Shown: positions 1 to 6,035, numbered from the stretch's first letter. The stretch is DNA of 7,726 nucleotides from Planctomycetaceae bacterium (GCA_016793185.1 JAEUIK010000383.1:1-7726); one strand, 5' to 3'. Program-made: numbers and translations. The notes: generated from the sequence alone by a model not told the origin.

Positions 1-578
1 TCGTACTCGCCGAAGACGGAGACCCCCAGGGCCTCGACGTTGACCACCTGCGAACGGGCCAGCGACAGCACCAAATCGATATCGTGGATCATCAGGTCGA
101 AGACGACGCCGATATCCGTCGAGCGGAACTTGAAGGTGCTCGCCCGGCAGGCTTCGATGTACTTCGGCTCGCGCAGCTGCGGCAGGACGCCGGTCAGCAC
201 GGGGTTGAAGCGTTCGACGTGCCCAACCTGCACAAGCACGCCGTTGCGTTCGGCGACGGCCAGCAGCTCGTCGGCCTCGGCCAGCGTGGCGGTGAGGGGT
301 TTTTCGATGAAGAGGTGCACGCCGTGCGCCGCCAGGTCGAGGGCGACCGCGTGATGAAAGCGCGTGGGCGTGGCGATCACGACGGCATCGATCCGGTCGA
401 GCAGCTCGCGGTGATGGGCGCAGGCCTGCACGCCGTGGGCCGCGGCGACTTGCGTCCGATTGGCAGCGACAGGATCGACGACGCCGACCAGCTCGATTTC
501 CTCGAGGCCGGCCGCGATCCGCGCATGTGCCTTGCCGAGATGTCCGACGCCGATCACCGCCAAGCGCAACGGTCTCAT
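1..578 (-). CDS. Gfo/Idh/MocA-family NAD(P)-dependent oxidoreductase, N-terminal part (possibly GnnA-like)
   Basis: The first 192 residues are visible; the gene runs off the left edge, so its C-terminus is missing. The N-terminus is a Rossmann fold: a beta strand leads into G10-V-G12-H-L-G15, followed by D35 at the end of strand 2, where the adenosine ribose of NAD is usually bound. The family signature EKP is at 92-94, with K93 the conserved lysine. D161-LMI-H165-D-I-D168 matches the D-x3-H-x2-D catalytic region, with H165 the likely acid/base. The family oxidises or reduces hydroxyl/keto groups on sugars and sugar nucleotides in the cytoplasm. The ATG overlaps the lpxA stop as ATGA, and a good ribosome site (AAGGAAGG, 583-590) lies just upstream, so it is translationally coupled to lpxA. 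A role in lipid A sugar modification, as for GnnA encoded beside lpxA in Acidithiobacillus, is inferred from context only. The family call is sure; the substrate is unknown. Confidence 0.9.
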   Translation of the reverse strand, partial: MRPLRLAVIGVGHLGKAHARIAAGLEEIELVGVVDPVAANRTQVAAAHGVQACAHHRELLDRIDAVVIATPTRFHHAVALDLAAHGVHLFIEKPLTATLAEADELLAVAERNGVLVQVGHVERFNPVLTGVLPQLREPKYIEACRASTFKFRSTDIGVVFDLMIHDIDLVLSLARSQVVNVEALGVSVFGEY

Positions 579-1381
579 GCAGCCTTCCTTCGCTCGCGTG
601 CGCGGCCGTGCCGTCCCTCTTGCTGACGCTCGACAAAGCTCAGCAGTTCGAGGACCTCGGAACAGAGCTGGCCGTTGTTGCGGAGAATCTCGCGGGCATG
701 CTCAAGTCCGACTTTGCTGCGATACAGCAAGCGGTGCGCATCGGCCAGCGTGTCGATGGCCGTCGCACTGAAGTTGTTCCGCTTGAGCGCCACCACGTTG
801 ATGCAGCGGGGCCGGGCGGGATGCCCTTCGACGAGCATGAACGGCGGCACGTCGTGCAGCACACGGCTCAGGCCGCCGACGAAAGCGTAGCTGCCAATCG
901 ACGTGTAATGGTGGACCGCCACGGCGCCCGAGAGCGAGGCGTGATCGTCGATGTGGACATGGCCGCCCAGGAGGGTGCCATTCGCGAGAATGATGTGGTT
1001 CTCGAGCCGGCAGTCGTGGGCCACGTGGCAGAAGGCCATCAGCAGGTTATGGCTGCCGATCGAAGTGACGCCCGCTTCCTTTTCGGTGGCGCGATTGATC
1101 GTAACCCCTTCGCGGATCACGTTGTGATCGCCGATCTCGACCCGCGTTTGGGTGCCGGCATAGCTGATGTCCTGCGGCTCGCCGCCGAGCACCGCGCCGG
1201 GGTAGATGTGGTTGTACCGGCCGATGGTCACGTGCCCCATCAGCGTGACGTTGTTCTCGAGCTTGGTGCCGCGGCCGATGCGGGCGTGCGGCCCGATCAC
1301 GCAGAACGGCCCGATCTCGACGTCGTCCTCGATTTCCGCTTGCGGGTGGATCGAGACGTTATCTGCGACATAGCTTGCCAT
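575..1381 (-). CDS. lpxA: Acyl-ACP--UDP-N-acetylglucosamine O-acyltransferase (LpxA)
   Basis: This enzyme performs the first step of lipid A synthesis: it transfers a 3-hydroxyacyl chain from ACP to the 3-position of UDP-GlcNAc in the cytoplasm, acting as a homotrimer. The 268-residue protein is close to the 262 of E. coli. Residues 10-185 are hexapeptide repeats of a left-handed beta helix (IGPFCV, IGPHAR, IGRGTK and so on). H122 in CHVAHDC matches the catalytic H125 of E. coli, and H119, H141, H157 and the Q70-D71 pair match other active-site residues. The C-terminal helical part (about 195-255) includes ALKRNNFS and the HRLLYRS motif. G170 lines up with the E. coli chain-length ruler G173, which hints at a long (about C14) acyl chain. 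The ATG at 1381 has GGAG 10 bases upstream. The stop overlaps the start of the downstream oxidoreductase by four bases; lpxC lies 97 bp upstream. The C-terminal tail is basic. Confidence 0.97.
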   Translation of the reverse strand: MASYVADNVSIHPQAEIEDDVEIGPFCVIGPHARIGRGTKLENNVTLMGHVTIGRYNHIYPGAVLGGEPQDISYAGTQTRVEIGDHNVIREGVTINRATEKEAGVTSIGSHNLLMAFCHVAHDCRLENHIILANGTLLGGHVHIDDHASLSGAVAVHHYTSIGSYAFVGGLSRVLHDVPPFMLVEGHPARPRCINVVALKRNNFSATAIDTLADAHRLLYRSKVGLEHAREILRNNGQLCSEVLELLSFVERQQEGRHGRARERRKAA

Positions 1382-1414
1382 GACCGCGAGGCTCCGCCCA
1401 TCGGGCGCGGGTAG

Positions 1415-1432
1415 GCACTCATCCTTGAGTGC
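1415..1432 (-). promoter_or_regulatory. Small hairpin in the lpxC-lpxA spacer
   Basis: GCACTC and GAGTGC form a perfect 6-bp stem with a 6-base loop inside the 97-bp gap between lpxC and lpxA, about 34 bases ahead of the lpxA start. It has no T-run after it on the minus strand, so a terminator is unlikely. It could affect mRNA processing or be chance. No convincing promoter for lpxA was seen in the gap, which fits read-through from lpxC. Confidence 0.3.
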
Positions 1433-1478
1433 TTCGGGTTCCGCGACCGGATCAAGGGGTTATTTCGGTTCCGTCACT

Positions 1479-2357
1479 TTAGGCCGACTGTCTCCAGGTC
1501 ATTCCCAGGCCGCTCTCGCGGAGCAGCACGTTGACGAGCTCGGCATTCAGCTTGTGGCCGCTGCGATAGGCCACCACCTGCCCGACGAGATCGCAGCCCG
1601 AGAGGGCCAGATCGCCGACCAAGTCGAGTGTTTTGTGGCGCGCGCACTCGTTGGGAAAACGCAGTTCATTGTCCACGAGGCCGTTCTCGTCGAAGACGAG
1701 CAGGTCTTGCGTTCCCGCCCGCAGTCCCAGTCCCTGGCTGCGGAGCCACTCGGCCTCGCTCTTGAGCAGGAAGGTGCGACTGGCGGCCAGCTCGCGGCGA
1801 AATGTGTCGGGCGTGATCAACGCGTGAAAGGTTTGCCGGCTGATCGGATTGCGGCGCCCATAGTCGAGGCGGAACATCAGCGACAGCCCTGGCTGGCGGG
1901 GAGGATGCGCCTCGACCCAGCTCTGCTCGTCGCCCAGGCGCGTCAGCTCGCGGATGATCAAGTAGGGACGCTCGGCGGCCTGCTCGACGACGCCGGCGGC
2001 ATCGAGGGCCGCGACAAACGGCTGGCTCGAGCCGTCGAGTCCCGGCATTTCGACGGCATCGACCCAGACTTCGCAATTGTCGATGCGCAAGCCAGCCAGC
2101 GCGGCCAACACATGCTCGACCATCTCGACGGTCGCCCCTTGGGCCCGCAGCGAGGTCCGCCGCGGAATCTCGACGCGGTTGAAGACGGTCGCCGGGATCC
2201 GCCGGGCCGGGCTCAGGTCGCGCCGGACGAAGACGACGCCGGTATGCGGCGGCGCGGGTCGAAATTCGACCTGTACGTCCTGGCCGCTCCAGTAGCCGAA
2301 GCCCGAGACGACGGCCACGGTGCGTAAGGTCCGTTGTTTCCGTGGTGTGTACAACAA
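1479..2357 (-). CDS. lpxC: UDP-3-O-acyl-N-acetylglucosamine deacetylase (LpxC)
   Basis: This zinc enzyme removes the N-acetyl group from UDP-3-O-acyl-GlcNAc, the committed step of lipid A synthesis, in the cytoplasm. The 292-residue product is close to the usual length of about 300, with no FabZ fusion. Two similar domains are visible: about 1-130 and 135-292. The catalytic set is complete: E81 (general base) and zinc ligand H82 in VEHVLAAL, zinc ligands H241 and D245 in RHKTLDLVGD, and H268 in SGHKLN. Other family motifs are PGLDGSS (105-111) and the SRTF loop (193-196). The substrate-binding segment reads GFGYWSG (19-25) where E. coli has GVGLHTG, a form I associate with planctomycetes. The start is TTG, with a second TTG next to it; no in-frame ATG or GTG lies between the upstream stop and it. 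A weak AGGA (2369-2372) is 11 bases upstream. It is 139 bp downstream of ompH and 97 bp upstream of lpxA, on the same strand. Confidence 0.96.
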   Translation of the reverse strand: MLYTPRKQRTLRTVAVVSGFGYWSGQDVQVEFRPAPPHTGVVFVRRDLSPARRIPATVFNRVEIPRRTSLRAQGATVEMVEHVLAALAGLRIDNCEVWVDAVEMPGLDGSSQPFVAALDAAGVVEQAAERPYLIIRELTRLGDEQSWVEAHPPRQPGLSLMFRLDYGRRNPISRQTFHALITPDTFRRELAASRTFLLKSEAEWLRSQGLGLRAGTQDLLVFDENGLVDNELRFPNECARHKTLDLVGDLALSGCDLVGQVVAYRSGHKLNAELVNVLLRESGLGMTWRQSA

Positions 2358-2438
2358 GGTGCTGGCGATCCTGGATGACTCGAGGGGCCTGCCGCCCCGG
2401 GGGCGAACTTCCGTTCACTCACGACATCAACTCGACCG

Positions 2439-2477
2439 AAAAGAGGCTGCCTGCCCCGCCCTCGCGAGGCCGGCAGC
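2439..2477 (-). terminator. Probable rho-independent terminator after ompH
   Basis: On the minus strand, 19 bases after the ompH stop, GCTGCC (2477-2472) pairs with GGCAGC (2451-2446). The intervening bases contain the perfect palindrome CCTCGCGAGG (2460-2469). The stem is followed at once by CTCTTTT (2445-2439). Hairpin plus T-run is the usual intrinsic terminator layout, though the loop region is long and the T-run short. It may end ompH transcripts or only reduce read-through into lpxC. Confidence 0.45.
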
Positions 2478-2496
2478 ACTCGATTTCGGTAGAAGG

Positions 2497-3162
2497 CTAG
2501 CGCGGCCGCGGGGCGGCCGGGCGAGTCGCCGCCGGCGCCCGGGCGGTCGGCGGCGCCGGCTGCTGCGTGCGCGGCTGACGTCGGTTCAACGACTCCAGGA
2601 TGTGGGGAGTGATGTCGATCGAAGGGCTGTAGTAGACGACCCCCTTGTTCAACTCCTTGACGACCTGCTGCGGGTCGTCAATGTCGACCGGGTCGCCCGT
2701 AAAGCGGAGCACCAGGTGAATGCCGCTGCGCTCGGAGAACATCTTGATTTCTTCCGAGACCTCTTGATAGACCGAGTAAAACATCTTGGCTTCACGAGCC
2801 AGGAATTCCTTCTTTTGCTTCTGCATCTTGACCTGGCCCTCGGCATTGCGCTTGGCCAGCTCTTCTTCGATGGCGTTGTAGTCGGGCGTGTTCGGCTTGT
2901 AGTCCTTGAGCCGCTCGGCCAAGGCCTTCATCTGGTCCTGCATCATCTTCAGATCCTGCTCGGCCAGATTGATGTCCTTTTGCAGGGCATCCTTCTTGGA
3001 CTGAAAGCCGGCGTACTTCTCGAAGATGTACGTCATGTCGACGATCGCCACTCCGCCAGCAACGGGCGTCGAGGCCGGGCGGGCGACCGTAGCTTGCGCC
3101 CACGCAGAGTGCGTTACCAGAACGGTAGCCGCGAGCGCGGCAATCGTATGCGTGATTTTCAC
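2497..3162 (-). CDS. OmpH/Skp-family periplasmic chaperone
   Basis: Skp-type proteins hold unfolded outer-membrane proteins in the periplasm on their way to the Bam complex. The predicted protein is 221 residues. Residues 1-22 are a clear signal peptide: KITH, a hydrophobic core, and cleavage after AWA22. Mature residues 38-50 (VAIVDMTYIFEKY) form the first beta strand, as in OmpH proteins. Residues 53-145 are a highly charged, Lys/Glu/Gln-rich coiled coil (the Skp tentacle). Residues 147-192 return to the strand region and end with SPSIDITPHILESLN, the typical family ending. After it comes a Pro/Ala/Arg-rich tail (196-221) that is probably disordered. The GTG start is chosen because AAGGAG (3171-3176) sits 8 bases upstream and the signal peptide begins there; a longer reading to 3462 lacks these. 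It lies upstream of lpxC. In Proteobacteria skp also neighbours lpx genes, but there together with bamA and lpxD, which are absent here. Confidence 0.9.
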   Translation of the reverse strand: MKITHTIAALAATVLVTHSAWAQATVARPASTPVAGGVAIVDMTYIFEKYAGFQSKKDALQKDINLAEQDLKMMQDQMKALAERLKDYKPNTPDYNAIEEELAKRNAEGQVKMQKQKKEFLAREAKMFYSVYQEVSEEIKMFSERSGIHLVLRFTGDPVDIDDPQQVVKELNKGVVYYSPSIDITPHILESLNRRQPRTQQPAPPTARAPAATRPAAPRPR

Positions 3163-3170
3163 GTCAAGCG

Positions 3171-3176
3171 CTCCTT
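3171..3176 (-). promoter_or_regulatory. Ribosome binding site of the ompH-like gene
   Basis: AAGGAG on the minus strand, 8 bases before the GTG at 3162. It decides the start, because the reading frame stays open about 300 bases further upstream. Confidence 0.8.
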
Positions 3177-3249
3177 GCTGAAACGCCAGTGTCATCCTCG
3201 ACACCGGTGGCCCAAGCCCTGGGGGCTCGAAACCGTGTGATTGGTGATC

Positions 3250-3288
3250 GTTGGCCGCCAACAAACGCCGAACGGCTTGGCGCCAAGC
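3250..3288 (-). promoter_or_regulatory. Pair of TTGGC/GCCAA palindromes, possible operator
   Basis: Two palindromes share the half-sites TTGGC and GCCAA. One is GTTGGC-C-GCCAAC at 3250-3262, the other is the perfect GCTTGGCGCCAAGC at 3275-3288. Their centres are about 25 bp apart, roughly two and a half helical turns. The right one abuts the predicted transcription start of the ompH promoter (near 3289). This arrangement would suit a dimeric repressor. Binding by any protein is inference; the sites could also form RNA hairpins in the leader. Confidence 0.4.
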
Positions 3289-3295
3289 GGGGCGT

Positions 3296-3324
3296 ATTGT
3301 GCCGTGAACCCCAGGATGGGTAAA
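3296..3324 (-). promoter_or_regulatory. Sigma70-like promoter for the ompH-lpxC-lpxA cluster
   Basis: On the minus strand TTTACC (3324-3319, 4 of 6 to TTGACA) is separated by exactly 17 bases from CACAAT (3301-3296, 4 of 6 to TATAAT). The transcript would start near 3289 and carry a leader of about 127 nt before the GTG. It is the best candidate seen in the gap, but both boxes are imperfect. Confidence 0.4.
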
Positions 3325-3369
3325 GGCCAGAAAATAGGGGCGAAAACACCCCGTTCGGCCCCGTGCGAT

Positions 3370-3422
3370 GGCGACGTTAACTCCCGTCGCCGCCAAGGAT
3401 TTGACGCTCCGGCCGGAGCGTC
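3370..3422. repeat. Two adjacent inverted repeats in the ompH upstream gap
   Basis: GGCGACG (3370-3376) and CGTCGCC (3385-3391) make a 7-bp stem with an 8-base loop. Twelve bases further, 3403-3422 is a perfect 20-bp palindrome, GACGCTCCGGCCGGAGCGTC. Neither is followed by a T-run on either strand. They lie upstream of the predicted ompH promoter and 134 bp past the peptidase stop. They could be a protein-binding site or part of a 3' structure. In GC-rich DNA short repeats are common, but a 20-bp perfect palindrome is unlikely by chance. Confidence 0.5.
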
Positions 3423-3508
3423 GCTCAACCACAAACCGCCCGGCACAATCCGCCAGGTGCACAGCACACGGGCGCGGGAGCGAGCCACGGTTGCGGACGC
3501 GGGAGATT

Positions 3509-3552
3509 GGCGCTGCGGAGCGCGCCGTCGCGGGATCGCACGCCGCCGCGAC
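3509..3552 (-). terminator. Tandem GC-rich hairpins after the M28 peptidase gene
   Basis: Three bases past the peptidase stop, GTCGCGG and CCGCGAC (3552-3546 with 3533-3527) form a 7-bp stem with a 12-base loop. Right after it GCGCT/AGCGC (3510-3514 with 3519-3523) closes a four-base loop. Their position suggests transcript ending or 3' protection, but no T-run follows, so an intrinsic terminator of the classical kind is not shown. Confidence 0.3.
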
Positions 3553-3555
3553 TCT

Positions 3556-5634
3556 CTATTTGGGGTTCTCGAGCTTGACGGTCAGCGTCACTTCCTCGTT
3601 GCCGCGCTGCACGACCACCGCCACCGAATCCCCCCCCTTATACTTCCGCAGGGCGCTGTCGAAATCTTCGAGCCCCCCGATCTTGCTCTCCCCGAGCTTG
3701 ATGATGATGTCCCCCTCCTTAAGCCCTCCCTTGTCGGCCGGGCCATCCTTGGTCACGCCGCTCAGGGCGTAGCCCGGGCGTTCCTGGCTGAAATCGGGGA
3801 TGCTGCCGAAATACGGGCGCGATTCATCCGACCCCATCTCGGCCCCGCGCCCCGTGGCCTTGTAGGCAGGACGCTCGGGGCTTTCGGCCAGGGCGATCGT
3901 GAGGTCCGTCAGGAACTCGCCGATCTTGCGCATGCCGGCGATGTTCAACTTCTCGGAATCGTCGCTGGGACGGTGGTAATCCTTATGGGTCCCGGTGAAG
4001 AGATGCAGCACGGGAATCTTCTTGGCGTAGAACGACGAGTGGTCGCTGGGGCCGAAGCCGCTCGGCTTCTTCGAGATCTGGAAGCCGTACGCCTCGTTGA
4101 AGCGATCGACCAGCTGGTCGAGGAGATCGGCGGTGCCGGTTCCATACACGATCAGCTTTTCCTGATCGAGCCGCCCCACCATGTCCATGTTGAGCATGGC
4201 CACGGTCTTGTCGAGCGGAAAGAGCGGCTCGCGCACATAGCGTGCGCTGCCGATCAGCCCGCGCTCTTCGGCGGTAAAGGCGATGAACACGATTCGCCGC
4301 GGCAGCTTGCGGTCGAGCGTGGCCAATTGCCGGGCGACTTCGAGGAGCGTCGCCGTGCCCGAGCCGTTATCGTCGGCGCCGTTGTGGATTTCCTTGGCTC
4401 CGGCGGCGAGCGAACCGGCATCGCCGCGTCCGAGGTGATCGTAGTGCGCGCCGATCACGATCGTCTCGTCCGCCAGCGGCCCTTCCCCTTCGAGCACGCC
4501 CACGACATTCTTGATCTCAACGTCGTTGCGGAGGACCGTGATCTCCCCCTGGATCCGGCAGCCGGCCAGCTCGCGGCTGTGGGGGGTCGGCCCGTCGTCG
4601 ATCGACTTTTCGAGCTCGGCCAGGTCGGTCCCCAGGGCCGCCTGAATCAGGGGTTCGATCGCGGCGCGGCGGCAATGCAACACGGGGAATTTAGGACGAA
4701 CATCGTCGCCGCTGCCCACATTGAACTTCACTAGCGGATCCAGCTCCTCGCGCAGTTTATCACCCTGCTCCTGGATGGCGACGAGCTGCTCCGTGACCTG
4801 GGCCACCTGGCCGCGGATCTCGGCGAGCGACGGCTTGGCGCTTTCCTTGAACTTTGCGTCGCGGGCAGCCAGCTCGGCCAGGGATTCCTGCCAGCGGGTC
4901 ATCCGCCGGGCGACTTCCTTGCGAACTCCCGCATCGCTCGAAACAAAGATGACCGCGGCCGCGCCGTGCTCGTACGCGTTCGAGACTTTTCGCGTGAACG
5001 TGGCAAAATCGGAGTGCTTGGTCCCCTCGAACGCCCCGTGGGGATTGTCCTGCTGCGGCTCGTGACGCAAGACGATCACGGCCTTGCCGGTCACGTCGAT
5101 GCCGGCATAGTCGTCGTAGTGCTCGTCGGGAGCCGTGATTCCGTAGCCGACGAACACCAGCGGCAGATCGAAGCTCGAGCTCCCTCCCAGCGAAAGCGGC
5201 GTGAACTCCTCGTTGAGCTTGAGGCTCACTTCATTGATCGGTTTTCCGGCGCTATCGAGCGGGCCCACCAGCTTCACTTCGTTCTTCTCGCCGAGTTGAG
5301 CGCCAATGGGTATCGAGAATTTTTGGAACGGGGTCCCGTCGTAAAGGTCGGTCTTCAGCCCGATCTCGGCGAATTGCTTCGCGATGTAGTCGGCCGCCAG
5401 GTCGATGCCCTTGGTGCCGGGCCCGCGTCCCTCGAACTCGTCAGAAGCCAGCAAGGTGGCCGATTCGGCGAGCCGGGCTTCGCGCGCCGCCGCTTCCGTA
5501 GTCCGGTCGGCATAGGCCCACCCGGTTGCCTGTCCCAGGGCGCCGCCGAGCACCGAGGCGACGAGCGCAACAAAACCGAATCGCACATTACGTCCGGGCA
5601 GGGAGAAAGGCCGGGAAAAGGATGCGAAGCTCAC
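3556..5634 (-). CDS. Exported M28-family zinc metallopeptidase with PA and PDZ domains
   Basis: The 692-residue protein is predicted to be an exported aminopeptidase-like enzyme with two zinc ions. Residues 1-42 look like a signal peptide: basic n-region (R8, R15, R18), hydrophobic 19-40, possible cleavage after AYA42. Residues about 55-115 are the N-terminal M28 part; about 116-365 are a PA-type lid domain (FVGYGI, GKAVIVL, GAAAVIFV) interrupted at about 236-300 by a charged helical segment that looks coiled-coil. The catalytic domain (about 372-582) has every expected residue: H397 and D399 in HYDHLG, bridging D421 in NGADDNGSG, catalytic E456 and ligand E457 in AEERGL, D484 in NMDMVG, and H554 in DYHRPSDD. 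Residues about 605-690 are a PDZ domain (GVTKDGPADKGGLKEGDIII). The start is GTG with no strong ribosome site; it is kept because it gives a complete signal peptide and no other good start precedes the domains. The substrate is unknown. It is transcribed divergently from the receiver gene. Confidence 0.93.
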   Translation of the reverse strand: MSFASFSRPFSLPGRNVRFGFVALVASVLGGALGQATGWAYADRTTEAAAREARLAESATLLASDEFEGRGPGTKGIDLAADYIAKQFAEIGLKTDLYDGTPFQKFSIPIGAQLGEKNEVKLVGPLDSAGKPINEVSLKLNEEFTPLSLGGSSSFDLPLVFVGYGITAPDEHYDDYAGIDVTGKAVIVLRHEPQQDNPHGAFEGTKHSDFATFTRKVSNAYEHGAAAVIFVSSDAGVRKEVARRMTRWQESLAELAARDAKFKESAKPSLAEIRGQVAQVTEQLVAIQEQGDKLREELDPLVKFNVGSGDDVRPKFPVLHCRRAAIEPLIQAALGTDLAELEKSIDDGPTPHSRELAGCRIQGEITVLRNDVEIKNVVGVLEGEGPLADETIVIGAHYDHLGRGDAGSLAAGAKEIHNGADDNGSGTATLLEVARQLATLDRKLPRRIVFIAFTAEERGLIGSARYVREPLFPLDKTVAMLNMDMVGRLDQEKLIVYGTGTADLLDQLVDRFNEAYGFQISKKPSGFGPSDHSSFYAKKIPVLHLFTGTHKDYHRPSDDSEKLNIAGMRKIGEFLTDLTIALAESPERPAYKATGRGAEMGSDESRPYFGSIPDFSQERPGYALSGVTKDGPADKGGLKEGDIIIKLGESKIGGLEDFDSALRKYKGGDSVAVVVQRGNEEVTLTVKLENPK

Positions 5635-5797
5635 GGGCGAGTTCTCGTGGGGGTGAAGTTGGCGAAGGTGTCCGGGCGGGACGTGCGTGATGCTGCTGGC
5701 ACGGGAGGTGCTGGCTCGCTGCGCCCCGGAAATATCAGTACGCAGCTCGCTGGGCGGCGGGTCCCCCGCCGGCTGCTGGCAAGCGATAACTCCTTAG

Positions 5798-5826
5798 ATT
5801 GTTGACCCTTGTGATGCGTCCGTCAA
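5798..5826 (-). promoter_or_regulatory. Sigma70-like promoter for the M28 peptidase gene
   Basis: On the minus strand TTGACG (5826-5821, 5 of 6) and AACAAT (5803-5798, 4 of 6) are 17 bases apart. Transcription would start near 5791, giving a leader of about 157 nt before the GTG at 5634. It sits back to back with the plus-strand promoter. Confidence 0.45.
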
Positions 5827-5840
5827 GCAAGAATTCGCTT

Positions 5841-5869
5841 TTGACACGACTGCAGCACATCGCTATCCT
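5841..5869 (+). promoter_or_regulatory. Sigma70-like promoter for the receiver and kinase genes
   Basis: TTGACA (5841-5846, perfect) and TATCCT (5864-5869, 4 of 6) are separated by exactly 17 bases, the optimal spacing. The start would be near 5876, about 160 nt ahead of the receiver gene. This start lies downstream of the ATG at 5799, which argues against that longer reading of the gene. Confidence 0.55.
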
Positions 5870-5920
5870 CTGCGACCTTCAAACGCGGAGAGCCCACCGG
5901 CACGGAACACGGATGTTCGA

Positions 5921-5945
5921 CGCCGGCGCCGCTCGGCCGCCGGCG
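5921..5945 (+). repeat. Strong GC hairpin in the receiver-gene leader
   Basis: CGCCGGCG occurs at 5921-5928 and again at 5938-5945. Because the 8-mer is its own reverse complement, the two copies are both a direct and an inverted repeat and can form an 8-bp all-GC stem with a 9-base loop. It lies between the predicted promoter and the ribosome site. A second weaker stem, GTCGG/CCGAC, is at 5971-5989. No T-run follows, so the role is open. Confidence 0.4.
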
Positions 5946-6020
5946 CAACTGTCCTGCCCGCCCAGCCGGGGTCGGCTCGGCAGCCCGACGCCGGTTGCCG
6001 CCCAGGCTCAGGCGAACTCA

Positions 6021-6028
6021 GGGAGGAG
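6021..6028 (+). promoter_or_regulatory. Ribosome binding site deciding the receiver start
   Basis: GGGAGGAG lies seven bases before the TTG at 6036. It is the strongest Shine-Dalgarno match in the gap and favours the short receiver-only protein over in-frame ATGs at 5913 and 5799. Confidence 0.65.
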
Positions 6029-6035
6029 TGCGGAG

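Noticed and set aside
527..2327. Plus-strand open frames of 295 and 315 codons
   Set aside because: They mirror lpxA and lpxC, where catalytic motifs are intact on the minus strand.
2320..3240. A 306-codon plus-strand open frame
   Set aside because: It is antisense to the OmpH-like gene and spans the ompH-lpxC gap; its Leu/Val-rich repeats only mirror the coiled-coil codons.
3163..3462. Upstream extension of the OmpH-like protein by 100 residues
   Set aside because: It would bury the signal peptide inside the protein, has no ribosome site, and covers the promoter and palindromes.
3241..4734. A 497-codon open frame on the plus strand
   Set aside because: It is antisense to the M28 peptidase, whose zinc ligands are all present in the opposite frame, and the product is Gly/Ala/Arg/Asp-rich without domains.
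5799..6035. Longer receiver protein starting at ATG 5799 or 5913
   Set aside because: The extension is low-complexity and shows no domain; 5799 lies upstream of the best promoter, and GGGAGGAG is ideally placed for the TTG at 6036. The 5913 start remains a weak alternative.
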